From Pseudomonadales bacterium (lineage in GTDB: Bacteria > Pseudomonadota > Gammaproteobacteria > Pseudomonadales > Ketobacteraceae), in NCBI GenBank assembly GCA_020062665.1, contig JAGUVW010000015.1, positions 58,450 through 122,449 of the forward strand: a DNA stretch of 64,000 nt, written 5' to 3'. The notes beneath the pieces were generated by a model. That model was not told where the DNA came from, did not search any database, and saw nothing but the letters and a program-made list of their open reading frames with translations. Within the stretch, counting starts at the first letter, position 1; every line of letters begins with the position of its first letter. Below, piece by piece: positions 41,863 through 50,593 of the stretch. A program made the translations under genes and the position numbers.

Positions 41863-42567
41863 ATGAGTCACGAAGAAAAAACCATCCGCTACCAGATCTT
41901 TTTCCGCGAATCCGAGTTCATGTTCGATCACACCGTCGCGCTTCGGGACGACAAGTTCGAACACGAACCGACACAGAGCGAAATCCCCGACTGGTGCCGG
42001 CTGGAGTACAAGCAGTGCCCCAACTGCACCCTGAGCCCGATCTGGCACAAGACCTGTCCGCTGGCTGTGCGCCTCATTCCGTTCGTGAACATGCCGGAAT
42101 GCAATTCCTACGACGAAGTGGATGCCACCGTCACCATGGAAAACAAAACCGTGGTGTCGGAAACCTCCGCCCAGGAAGCCTTCAGCTCCCTGCTGGGCCT
42201 GGTGATGGCCACCAGCGGCTGCCCCCACACCAGCTTCTTCAAACCCATGGCCTGGTACCACCAACCCTTCTCCACCCCAGACGAAACCATGTACCGGGTC
42301 TGCACCACTTACCTGTTCTCGAACTTCCTGCACAAGAAGGGCCGCCAGATGACGGTGTCCTTCGACATGCTGAAAACCATCTACAAGAACATCCACATGA
42401 TTAACGTCCACATTGCATCGCGCATCCACAGCTATTCCAAGACCGATTCCGCCGTCAACGCCATCGTGCTGCTGGATCTGATCACCAAGGATCTGCCGAT
42501 CGCCGTGGACGAAGACCTGACCGAACTGAAAAAATTGTTTGATAGCCACAAAAATCTGTTCGGCTAG
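41863..42567 (+). CDS. Uncharacterised cysteine-motif protein, paralogue of the gene at 2679
   Basis: A 234-aa soluble protein; ATG 41863 has AGGAG at 7 nt. Cysteine pattern: KQCPNCTL, then KTCPL, a later PECNS and TSGCPH. With the conserved GLVMATSGCP and YHQPFSTPDE blocks it matches the protein at 2679-3401 in order and spacing (QCPNCPL, MATSACP, HLPF). The first two cysteine pairs could bind a metal. No signal peptide. It is monocistronic, with a strong terminator about 100 nt after the stop. I do not know its function. Confidence 0.82.
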   Translation: MSHEEKTIRYQIFFRESEFMFDHTVALRDDKFEHEPTQSEIPDWCRLEYKQCPNCTLSPIWHKTCPLAVRLIPFVNMPECNSYDEVDATVTMENKTVVSETSAQEAFSSLLGLVMATSGCPHTSFFKPMAWYHQPFSTPDETMYRVCTTYLFSNFLHKKGRQMTVSFDMLKTIYKNIHMINVHIASRIHSYSKTDSAVNAIVLLDLITKDLPIAVDEDLTELKKLFDSHKNLFG

Positions 42568-42667
42568 GCCAGGTCTCTATCGACATGTCCACATTTAGTA
42601 ACAATCCTGCACAAACCTGAACATTCTCTGAGCTGACGAATACAGTTAGTCCACGTACTATACGAAC

Positions 42668-42693
42668 GCGCCCCACCTCTCGGGGCGCTTTTT
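42668..42693 (+). terminator. Rho-independent terminator
   Basis: A 7-bp GC-only stem gcgcccc (42668-42674) / ggggcgc (42682-42688) with a 7-nt loop is followed by TTTTT. It terminates the transcript of the cysteine-motif gene, 100 nt downstream of its stop. The remainder of the 203-bp gap to the thioesterase gene shows no other clear element. Confidence 0.88.
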
Positions 42694-42770
42694 CACACCT
42701 GACTTTCATTTTGCGGACAGTCCACTTCAACTGACCGTCGGGGATATTCACATCCAAGGGGGAGCAAGCC

Positions 42771-43241
42771 ATGAACGGCTTTTACGTGGTAACCGATATT
42801 CAAACGCGCTTCTGTGATTTCGACGTGCTGGGCCACCTGAACAACGCGGTGTACAGCACCTACATCGAGCTGGCGCGCGTGCATTTCTATCAGGACATTC
42901 TGGGGATGGATCTGACCCAAACCACAGGCGTCGTCGCCAATTTCAATATTGATTACAAGCGTCCGGTGAAATTCGGCACGCCGCTGGCGGTGCTGAGTCG
43001 CGCAGAAACCAACGACGGCCGTACGGTAAACATGACATTTTTGTTTGCGAATGCGAAAGATCACAGCAAGGTTTATGCGGTGGCGACTCAGCGCATGGTT
43101 GCGGTTGATCCGCAAACGTCGCAGCTGTCACATCTACCCAAGCGGATTCAGCGGGATATGGAGCTGTTGATGGTGGGGGAATTGACGCATCCGGCGGTGG
43201 TGGAACTGGGTGAAGCGAAGGAAGGTGCAGCAAGGGCATGA
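42771..43241 (+). CDS. Acyl-CoA thioesterase (4-hydroxybenzoyl-CoA thioesterase family)
   Basis: A 156-aa single hotdog-fold protein with the 4HBT active-site motif DFDVLGHLNNAVYSTYIELA, in which the first Asp is catalytic, and a C-terminal strand region YAVATQRMVAVDP. Related enzymes such as YbgC/FadM hydrolyse acyl-CoA thioesters. The specificity cannot be read. It is monocistronic and ends 50 bp from the convergent FGE-like lipoprotein gene. Confidence 0.9.
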   Translation: MNGFYVVTDIQTRFCDFDVLGHLNNAVYSTYIELARVHFYQDILGMDLTQTTGVVANFNIDYKRPVKFGTPLAVLSRAETNDGRTVNMTFLFANAKDHSKVYAVATQRMVAVDPQTSQLSHLPKRIQRDMELLMVGELTHPAVVELGEAKEGAARA

Positions 43242-43291
43242 GGTTGAGGTGGCTGCCGGAAGGGATGGGACAGCCACGTGTTTAGCGCCAG

Positions 43292-44149
43292 CTAGCGCAG
43301 AGATTTAATTGGTTCGGGATGATTTGCGACACAGCGCATGCCGGCGTTGGTGCCAGTGTTGTTCGGATCGGTGATTGCTCGACGATACACGGGATCCCAC
43401 CCCAATCCTCGCACCACTCGCTCTTCAGATTTGCTTGGGTCAAGAACATCATTTCTGGGATCAATCTTGGGTTCCTTTCGATACCCGCGATAATAGTCAA
43501 CCATCCACTCACCAACATTGCCCGTCATGTCATAGAGACCGAGTGGGTTGGGGGGCGCTGAACCAACAGGTAACGGATGCCAGATTTCCCCTCCACCTTT
43601 AACATTTACATCGATTTCCAACTTGCCGTTATTCGTAGCATGCGATATTGCCTGTCCGCGATTGCGCGCAGCATATTCCCACTGTGCTTCTGTTGGCAGA
43701 TCCATGGGATAGCCGATCTGCTCACCTAACCATTGGCAGTATGCTCGCGCCTGATCCCAAGTCACCCATTTCGCGGGGTAATTACCATTGCGATATTCCA
43801 CGTTTAATCTGTTTTTTTTGACCAACTCTTCCCCAATCAACTTGGCATAAAAGTCAAAGTCACCGAAGGTAACCTCGTACGCCTGAATGCTGTAACTGGT
43901 CAGCGTGACCTGATGAACTGGCCGCGTGTCGCGATCATTGGTGAAATAGCGCTGAATGCCATTTTCATCTACATAGCCTACATCGCCCATCATGAAAGTG
44001 CCGCCCTCCACAAATACCAGCTGTTCCAAGGTGCGCTTTTTGAGTGATTCCAGATAGCTTAGGGTTTCATCACTTTGCCTGCAGGCAGGCGTTAGTGCCA
44101 ATACCAGCAACAGCCCGGCGAGCGGTAAAGGCTTAACAATTTTCAACAT
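43292..44149 (-). CDS. Lipoprotein with formylglycine-generating-enzyme (FGE/SUMF1) domain
   Basis: A 285-aa lipoprotein: signal peptide ending LTPAC, then the FGE-sulfatase fold beginning VEGGTFMMGDVGY, with RPVHQVTLTSYSIQAYEVTF, WVTWDQARAYCQWLG, LPTEAQWEYAARN, GLYDMTGNVGEWMVDYY and a final GMRCVAN. These are the usual FGE/PvdO landmarks. The Ser/Cys pair of true formylglycine enzymes is not evident, so it is probably a binding or structural relative. It is the last gene of the VgrG island, 3 bp after the 1122-aa putative effector. The kinase PpkA in this window has the same domain at its C-terminus. An immunity or accessory role in the periplasm is inference. Confidence 0.85.
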   Translation of the reverse strand: MLKIVKPLPLAGLLLVLALTPACRQSDETLSYLESLKKRTLEQLVFVEGGTFMMGDVGYVDENGIQRYFTNDRDTRPVHQVTLTSYSIQAYEVTFGDFDFYAKLIGEELVKKNRLNVEYRNGNYPAKWVTWDQARAYCQWLGEQIGYPMDLPTEAQWEYAARNRGQAISHATNNGKLEIDVNVKGGGEIWHPLPVGSAPPNPLGLYDMTGNVGEWMVDYYRGYRKEPKIDPRNDVLDPSKSEERVVRGLGWDPVYRRAITDPNNTGTNAGMRCVANHPEPIKSLR

Positions 44150-44152
44150 CTC

Positions 44153-47100
44153 TTACTCCTGTAACTTTTCGATATGCCGCATCAATCTGGCCCAGTCTTC
44201 CGGATCACGCAGCAGCATGTCCTTCAGATATTGTTCGTTGGCTTTTACACGCAGGGACTTTTGCGCCTGGGTTTGGCCCGGCTTGATCTGGGGAATCATT
44301 TTTCCGTTGTGGATTTCACCCATATGTTCCAGTGTCTCCCACCAATCAACCTTGGTGGCAATCCCCTCAATCAACAGCGTCAACGCGGCTTCCTCGCGGC
44401 GATGGTTGATATCCAGATTCAATACACTCTGCCACAAATCTTCCCTGTTGCCGGATATCGATATCAATTCGTATAAAATCCGTCCCTTGGTTTCCGGCGT
44501 AAGGTATTTCATCATCTCAGGCTTTTTGTGGATGGTGTCGATCAGCTTCTTGATCTGATCTTCAATTATCTCCGCCTGCCTCCAATTGTCGACAAGGTCA
44601 TCCCAGCCATCCAAAATCGCAACACACGCTGACACGACAGAACCCGCTGCCAGCGTCGCACCTGCAACCAGTGGAGCGCCCGGCACATAACCTACCTCTC
44701 GCATGATCTTCCAGGAAAATGCGGCGAATAATTCAAATACATCCACAGGGGAGCCATCGGCCTCTGTTTCAAAGATGTCCACGTACTTGAAGTTATGTTT
44801 ACGCAGCACCCCATGTACCAGCACGATGAAGTCCCAGCATTGACCAATACCTACGACTATGTCCAACTGCCCACCAAAGCCAGGGCCAAGGCAAGCCTCT
44901 GCCTGCATCTTGAGCACGAACCGCCGGCTATATTGATCAAACCCCACCTTGAATTCCGCGCTGGCACCAATGCCCGCCATCCCTGTCACTGTCCAACCCA
45001 CGCTGCCGAGCACGCCGAAGACTGGTGGTTTGTGCTTTTGATTACGCCCAGATTCCTCTGGAGGCGGACGCCATTCTAGCGCACCTTTCAACCCCAGTTC
45101 AGCCTTGGCCCCTGCAAAAGCAGCGGCGTTGACTTGGCCTGCTACGGCGGCCTTCATTCCGTCTTTGTTTTTATCGCTGGTCTGTCCGGTTTTACGTTGA
45201 TCATTAATTGCACCCACAACTGCCAGCATACCCTGGGGACAGGCCAGTTCTGCCTTCGCACCCAATTGCAGGTTGACTCCGGCCCATCCACTCAGATGAC
45301 CCGTCACCTGCAGGCGCAAGTCTCCAAAATGCACTTCGATATCATCTGTCACGATCTTTGAATTCGCGCGGTCGATTTCCCACGCCACAAAGTCACAACG
45401 CCGATTACGGAAGGTCTCCGCTTGAGTGGACACGACCGGATCGGTCTTGCCTTTGCTAACGATGGGCGTGGAATAAAGCTCAACGCCTTTCAGCAGTTGA
45501 GCGTGCCAGCCGCTGGCCACCCCGTTTTGTTTGCTCGCATAGGCGATGATGGCCTGTATGTAGTGGTTGATCAGTTGCTGCAGCTTGCTGATGCGTTTGC
45601 CTGGGATTTTCTCAACGAAAGGCTCGTTCCATTGGGCACGGGGCACGAACACCTGATTGACTAGCTGGGGCAGTAACTTTTTGCGATAGGTTTCCAGCTC
45701 AGGCATCTGCTGCTTCAGTTGCTGGATCAGGGGGATTTTCCGATCACTGCTGCCGATCCGGTTCCAGTCCACTTTGGCCGGGATGTGCCCCCTGAAAATG
45801 AGCAAGACATAGCCCATGAATTCGATTTCAGGTTCACCCCATAGCCCGGACTGGAAATGGTTATACCATTCAAAATGCCGCGGGTTGATGAAGTCCGCCA
45901 CAATCGCAGCCCGGCGCAACCCCAGGCGCTGATTGTGCTCGTCTGAGCCAGTGGCGCTGGTGTGCCCTACCACCTGCAGAAAAAATCCCCGATTGGCTGC
46001 GTCGGTGTTAGAGCGGTTGGCATCCTGTTTCAGGACATCCCAGTGCCTGAGCACGCTGAAAATATTCGCCGCACCCGCCGGTGTCAGCATGCTGCAGTCC
46101 ACCGCAAAGTAAGGCAGCGTTACATCCTGGCGCTGTTGATAGAACTTTTGGGCACTGCTGCCATAGATTTTATATTCTATGGCTTCGCGCCTGACTTTTA
46201 TTTTCGGCTTTAACGGATGACCTTCGGTATGGGGCCAGGTGAAGTGGCCTTCGAGTTTGGCTTGAGCCAGGGAAGCATCAAAGGCGGCATCGGCGCCTAT
46301 GGCCAGCTTGCCTTTCTTGAGCAAGTCAAACTCCGCTTGAACCGTTGCACCCAGCGAATAGCGCATGAACTGGGCAGCGGCGCTGCCGTCCCAGTGAACG
46401 GGTGGCAACGGGCGTCTTGCTATCTGGTTTCTTATTGTTGTTCTCTGGTCGCTATCCGACGCCTTTTTGTAGGTTATGTCTTTCAGATCAAGGTAAATGT
46501 CTGATTGCTCCCCCCAAATATCCCCCACCATCCGCTGCGCAAAATCCCAGTCCTCCAGCAAGAAATACTGCTTCAGGTCTTCCGTTCGGCTCTTTTCGGC
46601 GCTCTTCCAGTCGACCTGCTTCAGCACCCGATCCAGATAGTTATCCGAGGTTTCAACCTTTTTATCCAGCGCGGCCAAAGCGGCATCGCGATACTTAGTG
46701 TACTGATTGAAGGAGGCATTGGCATCCTCATTTACCTTCGCTATCCACTTGTCGATCAGCTCGAAATCATCTTCCGACAGAAATTTCGCGACTGACGGCA
46801 ACAATCCACGCGCAATCACCGACGACGGTATCTGTCCATTTTTTTCATACTCCAGCAGATCCCATTTCTGCTTTACGTTGGTCTTGACGTCAAAAAACGC
46901 TTCGCGGACTGCATTGCGGTTGAGCGTGCCCTGCTTTTTGGACGGATCTTTCCTCTCATCTTCTGCCGTGTAGCGCCAAGAACGCAGGCTATCCGAAACC
47001 TCCTCTTCCCTGGCCAGCTCCTTTACTTTGCCAATGACTTCCCTCGGCAGCTGCAGGAAATGCTTGGGTTTGCTTTTGAAAGATTCAATGAAATCACCCG

Positions 47101-47521
47101 GCACCAGACTGTACTTGGAACGACCTATGCGAATCATTTCCTGAAAGCCAACGCTGCCATCGACCAGCGGTGCAATATCCTTCCGGCCAACACCCTTGAG
47201 CACCTCAGATACCTTGGCGCGAACCATATCTTGTGCGTCCACCAATGCAGTGTGGTTGTTGCCGATTTGTGTGCGACTTCCGCTCAGTTGTTTTGCCGCC
47301 TGATCCAGTTTGAATTCGATTTGCTCCAGCTGTTTGTAGCCTGTTTCATCCAGCACAATGCAAAACTGTTCACTGGGTGAGTAGAGAATATCGAAGATGA
47401 CACCATCCTGCCCCAACGCAACGGTGTTGACACTGTCCAGTGCGACATATAAGGGAATGCGGGAGTTGTCTGCTTTTTTTGTTGCTGTTGCATCTGGAGG
47501 AGCAGCTACTGTGTCGTTCAT
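44153..47521 (-). CDS. Putative T6SS effector/cargo, 1122 aa, with OmpA-like segment
   Basis: A large protein I do not recognise as a whole. Residues 1-300 are mainly helical and soluble. Residues 388-430 (GATVQAEFDLLKKGKLAIGA and following) form an amphipathic Gly/Ala pattern. Residues 470-545 resemble an OmpA-like domain (VVGHTSATGSDEHNQRLGLR, then RAAIVADFI), though other landmark residues are weak. Residues 745-905 are a Gly/Ala-rich beta-type region in which GAKAEL occurs twice, and residues 945-972 are a hydrophobic stretch that could span a membrane. The end is helical. No signal peptide is present. The gene lies in the vgrG operon between a LysM adaptor and an FGE-type lipoprotein, the usual place for an effector and its immunity or accessory gene. 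Pore formation is speculation. Confidence 0.65.
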   Translation of the reverse strand: MNDTVAAPPDATATKKADNSRIPLYVALDSVNTVALGQDGVIFDILYSPSEQFCIVLDETGYKQLEQIEFKLDQAAKQLSGSRTQIGNNHTALVDAQDMVRAKVSEVLKGVGRKDIAPLVDGSVGFQEMIRIGRSKYSLVPGDFIESFKSKPKHFLQLPREVIGKVKELAREEEVSDSLRSWRYTAEDERKDPSKKQGTLNRNAVREAFFDVKTNVKQKWDLLEYEKNGQIPSSVIARGLLPSVAKFLSEDDFELIDKWIAKVNEDANASFNQYTKYRDAALAALDKKVETSDNYLDRVLKQVDWKSAEKSRTEDLKQYFLLEDWDFAQRMVGDIWGEQSDIYLDLKDITYKKASDSDQRTTIRNQIARRPLPPVHWDGSAAAQFMRYSLGATVQAEFDLLKKGKLAIGADAAFDASLAQAKLEGHFTWPHTEGHPLKPKIKVRREAIEYKIYGSSAQKFYQQRQDVTLPYFAVDCSMLTPAGAANIFSVLRHWDVLKQDANRSNTDAANRGFFLQVVGHTSATGSDEHNQRLGLRRAAIVADFINPRHFEWYNHFQSGLWGEPEIEFMGYVLLIFRGHIPAKVDWNRIGSSDRKIPLIQQLKQQMPELETYRKKLLPQLVNQVFVPRAQWNEPFVEKIPGKRISKLQQLINHYIQAIIAYASKQNGVASGWHAQLLKGVELYSTPIVSKGKTDPVVSTQAETFRNRRCDFVAWEIDRANSKIVTDDIEVHFGDLRLQVTGHLSGWAGVNLQLGAKAELACPQGMLAVVGAINDQRKTGQTSDKNKDGMKAAVAGQVNAAAFAGAKAELGLKGALEWRPPPEESGRNQKHKPPVFGVLGSVGWTVTGMAGIGASAEFKVGFDQYSRRFVLKMQAEACLGPGFGGQLDIVVGIGQCWDFIVLVHGVLRKHNFKYVDIFETEADGSPVDVFELFAAFSWKIMREVGYVPGAPLVAGATLAAGSVVSACVAILDGWDDLVDNWRQAEIIEDQIKKLIDTIHKKPEMMKYLTPETKGRILYELISISGNREDLWQSVLNLDINHRREEAALTLLIEGIATKVDWWETLEHMGEIHNGKMIPQIKPGQTQAQKSLRVKANEQYLKDMLLRDPEDWARLMRHIEKLQE

Positions 47522-47544
47522 GCGGTCATCCTTACACTAACTGT

Positions 47545-48201
47545 TCAACTGCCGTAGGCGGTTTGGGCAGCCTTGTAAACTTCTGCATCGGCCCTGCCGG
47601 TAACAGGCATGTTTTTAGCGCGCTGGAAACTTTCGATTCCGGCTTTGGTTTTTGCTCCGAATACACCATCAACCACGCCACAATCATGGCCAAGGCTGTT
47701 CAACCTCGCCTGCAGGCCCGCCAGGGTATCCGGTGGATTCAGATGACTCAGCTTCAGGAGAAACAGGTGACTAGGCACTTTGTCATCCGGCTTTAGATAG
47801 ATGTCCAGGGGAACCTCCTGGATATCGGCCTTGGTCAGCTCCACCTGAAGCTGGCCGCTTTTATCCGTGGTCATCGTTTTTGGCGCGCCATCAATTGTTA
47901 GCACTGTTTTGACGCCACCCAGCGGCTTGTTTGCATGATCGACAATGCGCAGCTGCAATTTCTGATTTGAACCGGTAAGCACGAATTTGTGATGCGCTCC
48001 GCTGCGGACGGTAATCTTGGGCTTGGTCAGATCGGGAATGACCACTTGATCACCCGGTTGAAGGATGTTGGGATTGGGCCTTTTCTGGCGTAATTCGGCA
48101 TTGCCGGCATGGCGGTAGATGTCGCGCCAATCCGCGATGTTGTGTTGCTTGGCAATCAGGTTGAAGTTTTCACCCTGTTTTACGGTATGCACCTTGGCCA
48201 T
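47545..48201 (-). CDS. LysM / TTR-like / peptidoglycan-binding adaptor protein
   Basis: A 218-aa protein with three parts. Residues 1-56 are a LysM domain (HTVKQGENFNLIAKQHNI, ILQPGDQVVIP). Residues about 65-135 form a beta-sandwich resembling the transthyretin/carboxypeptidase-regulatory type (LRIVDHANKPLGGVKTVLTI, TTDKSGQLQVEL). Residues about 155-215 are a peptidoglycan-binding domain 1 (LNSLGHDCGVVDGVFGAKTK). No signal peptide, consistent with export by T6SS on the VgrG spike. Its start is directly adjacent to the vgrG stop, so it is translationally coupled. Probably an adaptor linking VgrG to the 1122-aa protein. Confidence 0.85.
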   Translation of the reverse strand: MAKVHTVKQGENFNLIAKQHNIADWRDIYRHAGNAELRQKRPNPNILQPGDQVVIPDLTKPKITVRSGAHHKFVLTGSNQKLQLRIVDHANKPLGGVKTVLTIDGAPKTMTTDKSGQLQVELTKADIQEVPLDIYLKPDDKVPSHLFLLKLSHLNPPDTLAGLQARLNSLGHDCGVVDGVFGAKTKAGIESFQRAKNMPVTGRADAEVYKAAQTAYGS

Positions 48202-50478
48202 CTACTGCTTCTTCCAGTTGTTGCTGTCCGGGAAGTCAACCTCATAATCACCTTGCGCCAGGCCTTGTATCCGCGCGATACCATTGGCGTCAGTTGTGCC
48301 TGAAAATTCCTTCCCATCCTTGTCCTTGATGATGTACTGACGGTTGGCCACGGGCTTGCCGTCGGCATCTTTCATTTCGATACTCACCCAACTCGGCGCC
48401 TTTTCCAGCTCCCTAACTGTCACTTTCGTATCCTTGCTCGACACCGCCTGCCGCTCGGTCGTCAATGTCGATGCGCCGGCCTTGCCTGCGCCCGCCGCCG
48501 CCTTCTTCCCATTCACCCACGCCTGCGCACTCACCTGCCCCGGCCCTTCGCCTTTGTCGGCTGATGCGGCAGGTTTCGGTGCAACGGGCACCGCCGGACG
48601 CGCCGGCATGGCCGCGCCCCCAGTATTGATGCGCACCATCGGACCTTTGATCGTCACACCGCCGGGATCGAGTTTGACGATGCTGCCGCCGGCTTTGAGG
48701 GTAAGCTCCGTGCCCGCTTCAATCACCAGTGTCATACCGGCTTTCACACTGATGATCTGGCCGGCCTGTCCCGTGGCGGTGCCGCTGATTTTGAGTTGAT
48801 AATCCTTGCCGATACTCTGCGACTGGCTATTGCCGGTTTTGCGCTGCAGTCCTTGCGCCACCGTGAGGTGTTGGTCTTTGCGGACGTCGATATGCTGATG
48901 GTTCTGCACCGTCAGGTGGTGTTCGTTCCCCACCCATTCCTTCAGATCATTTTTTACGTACAGTTCCAGATCCTTTTCGCCGTGCAGGTAGATTTCCTCG
49001 CTGCCTTTTTTGTCTTCGATGCGCAGCTCGTTGTAGCCACCTCCACCGGGCGTGCTGAGCGATTTGAAGGTGCTGCGGGTTTTGTGGGTTGGCAAGGGAT
49101 ACGGCGGCGGGCTGGTGCCGTTGTAGACGACGCCGGTGACCAGGGGTCGATCCGGATCGCCGTTCAGAAAGCTGACGATGACTTCCATGCCAACGCGGGG
49201 AATCACCATGCTGCCCCACTGGTTGCCGGCCCAGCCCTGGCTGACGCGCACCCAGCAGCTGGCGTTTTCGTCGTGTTTGGCTTCGCGATCCCAGTGGAAT
49301 TGCACTTTCACCCGGCCGTATTGATCGGTGTAGATGTCCTCACCCTTGGGGCCGGTGACGAAGGCGGTCTGGCTGCCTTCGATGCAGGGTTTTTCGTCCA
49401 GGCGTGGCGGGCGGTAATCGGTTTTGGCGGGAATGGCGCTGAATTCGACGTCGAAGCGGGTGCCTTCGGCGCTGGCGTTTTCTTCCAGGGATTGCGGCTG
49501 ACGGCCACGCACCTGCAGGGAAGTCAGGGTGTAATCCGTGTTGAGATCAGAACGCGGGTGTCCCTGCAGTGTGAAGGTTCTGCCCACAGCCAGGCGGGCG
49601 CAGTCACTCTGACCCTGCACGGTGTGAGCATTGACCTGATGGGCCTGCAGGCGCAGATCGGCCTGGCGCTTGCCTTCGGCGGGATCGGTGAAATTTCCCG
49701 GATAAAGATAGTCTGCCAGCGCCGTGAAGGGTTCACGCTGGGATTCTTTTTCCAGCAGCAGGCGGGATTTTTCGAAATGATAATCCCGCAGGCTGACGGT
49801 GCCGGTGCGGACGCTGTGGCGGGCGCTGAAGCTGTAGATGGATTCTTCGCTCGCTACCATGCCGGTGCGTTGTTTGTAGCGAACCTTGGCGCTGCCGGCG
49901 ATGGGCTTGAAGCTGCTGTTGTTATCCGCGATCACGAGTACGTGACGTTCGTTGCTGTGTTCGAAGAAATAAAAAATGCCTTCTTCCGCCAGCAGGCGCT
50001 GGATGAAGTGCAGGTCGGTTTCGCGGTATTGGGTGCAGTAGGTGCGCTGGGGATAGCGGCCTTTGAGTTCGAAGCGCACGTCCTTGCCGCTGATGCCGGC
50101 TTCGTCCAGCACCTGTTTGACGATGTCGGGCGCTGACTTGTCCTGGAAGATGCGCAGATTGGTGCGGTAGCCCAGAAACGCCAGCTTGGGGACGATGGCG
50201 ACCCGATAGAAAGTGAAACGTTTGCCGCTGGCTTCCTGGCGCGCGGCGACGATTTCGCCGTGCAGGTATTGGGGTTCGCGGGCATCGAACAAGGTCAGAA
50301 TCCCAGGCTTGCCGATCAGGGCCTGCAGATCCAGTGCCGGGTTTTCGCTGGCCAGCTCCAGCTCGCAGCGGTAGAGGCTGGACAACCCGTGCCCGGCCTC
50401 GAACCCCACCACCCGCAGCTGATCCGGGGTGCCGGGTACCTCAAACAGAAAGCGGGTGATGTTCGCAGGTGCATTCAT
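48202..50478 (-). CDS. vgrG: T6SS spike protein VgrG (TssI) with C-terminal TTR-like extension
   Basis: A 758-aa protein; ATG at 50476-50478 starts MNAPANITRFLFEVPG, and the longer open frame to 50745 is discarded because it runs through the divergent promoter region. The gp27-like part (RTYCTQYRETDLHFIQRLLA, EEGIFYFFEH) and gp5-like beta-helix (GDPDRPLVTGVVYNG, SCWVRVSQGWAGNQWGSMVI) are complete. The C-terminal 85 residues (VSIEMKDADGKPVANRQYII, TTDANGIARIQGLAQGDYEV) form a transthyretin-like domain, a common effector-docking element. It is the first gene of the four-gene island. Confidence 0.95.
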   Translation of the reverse strand: MNAPANITRFLFEVPGTPDQLRVVGFEAGHGLSSLYRCELELASENPALDLQALIGKPGILTLFDAREPQYLHGEIVAARQEASGKRFTFYRVAIVPKLAFLGYRTNLRIFQDKSAPDIVKQVLDEAGISGKDVRFELKGRYPQRTYCTQYRETDLHFIQRLLAEEGIFYFFEHSNERHVLVIADNNSSFKPIAGSAKVRYKQRTGMVASEESIYSFSARHSVRTGTVSLRDYHFEKSRLLLEKESQREPFTALADYLYPGNFTDPAEGKRQADLRLQAHQVNAHTVQGQSDCARLAVGRTFTLQGHPRSDLNTDYTLTSLQVRGRQPQSLEENASAEGTRFDVEFSAIPAKTDYRPPRLDEKPCIEGSQTAFVTGPKGEDIYTDQYGRVKVQFHWDREAKHDENASCWVRVSQGWAGNQWGSMVIPRVGMEVIVSFLNGDPDRPLVTGVVYNGTSPPPYPLPTHKTRSTFKSLSTPGGGGYNELRIEDKKGSEEIYLHGEKDLELYVKNDLKEWVGNEHHLTVQNHQHIDVRKDQHLTVAQGLQRKTGNSQSQSIGKDYQLKISGTATGQAGQIISVKAGMTLVIEAGTELTLKAGGSIVKLDPGGVTIKGPMVRINTGGAAMPARPAVPVAPKPAASADKGEGPGQVSAQAWVNGKKAAAGAGKAGASTLTTERQAVSSKDTKVTVRELEKAPSWVSIEMKDADGKPVANRQYIIKDKDGKEFSGTTDANGIARIQGLAQGDYEVDFPDSNNWKKQ

Positions 50479-50510
50479 GAAGGTGCGCCTAAAAATGGCT
50501 GATATCAGAT

Positions 50511-50558
50511 AGACAGGTGGCAGACAAAAAGAGCGGTCTTTTTGCGTGGCAACTGTCT
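50511..50558. promoter_or_regulatory. Divergent pair of the shared regulon motif (sites 7 and 8), a 48-bp palindrome
   Basis: The minus copy 50511-50528 reads TTTGTC-TGCCAC-CTGTCT and ends 33 nt before vgrG. The plus copy 50541-50558 reads TTTGCG-TGGCAA-CTGTCT and ends 35 nt before the lipoprotein gene. The arms of the whole 48-bp element match over about 18 of 22 positions including AAAAAGA. It is the clearest palindromic arrangement of the motif in the window. Confidence 0.65.
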
Positions 50559-50593
50559 GGATATAGAAACAAGTTGTGTTTGGAGTGCAAAAG

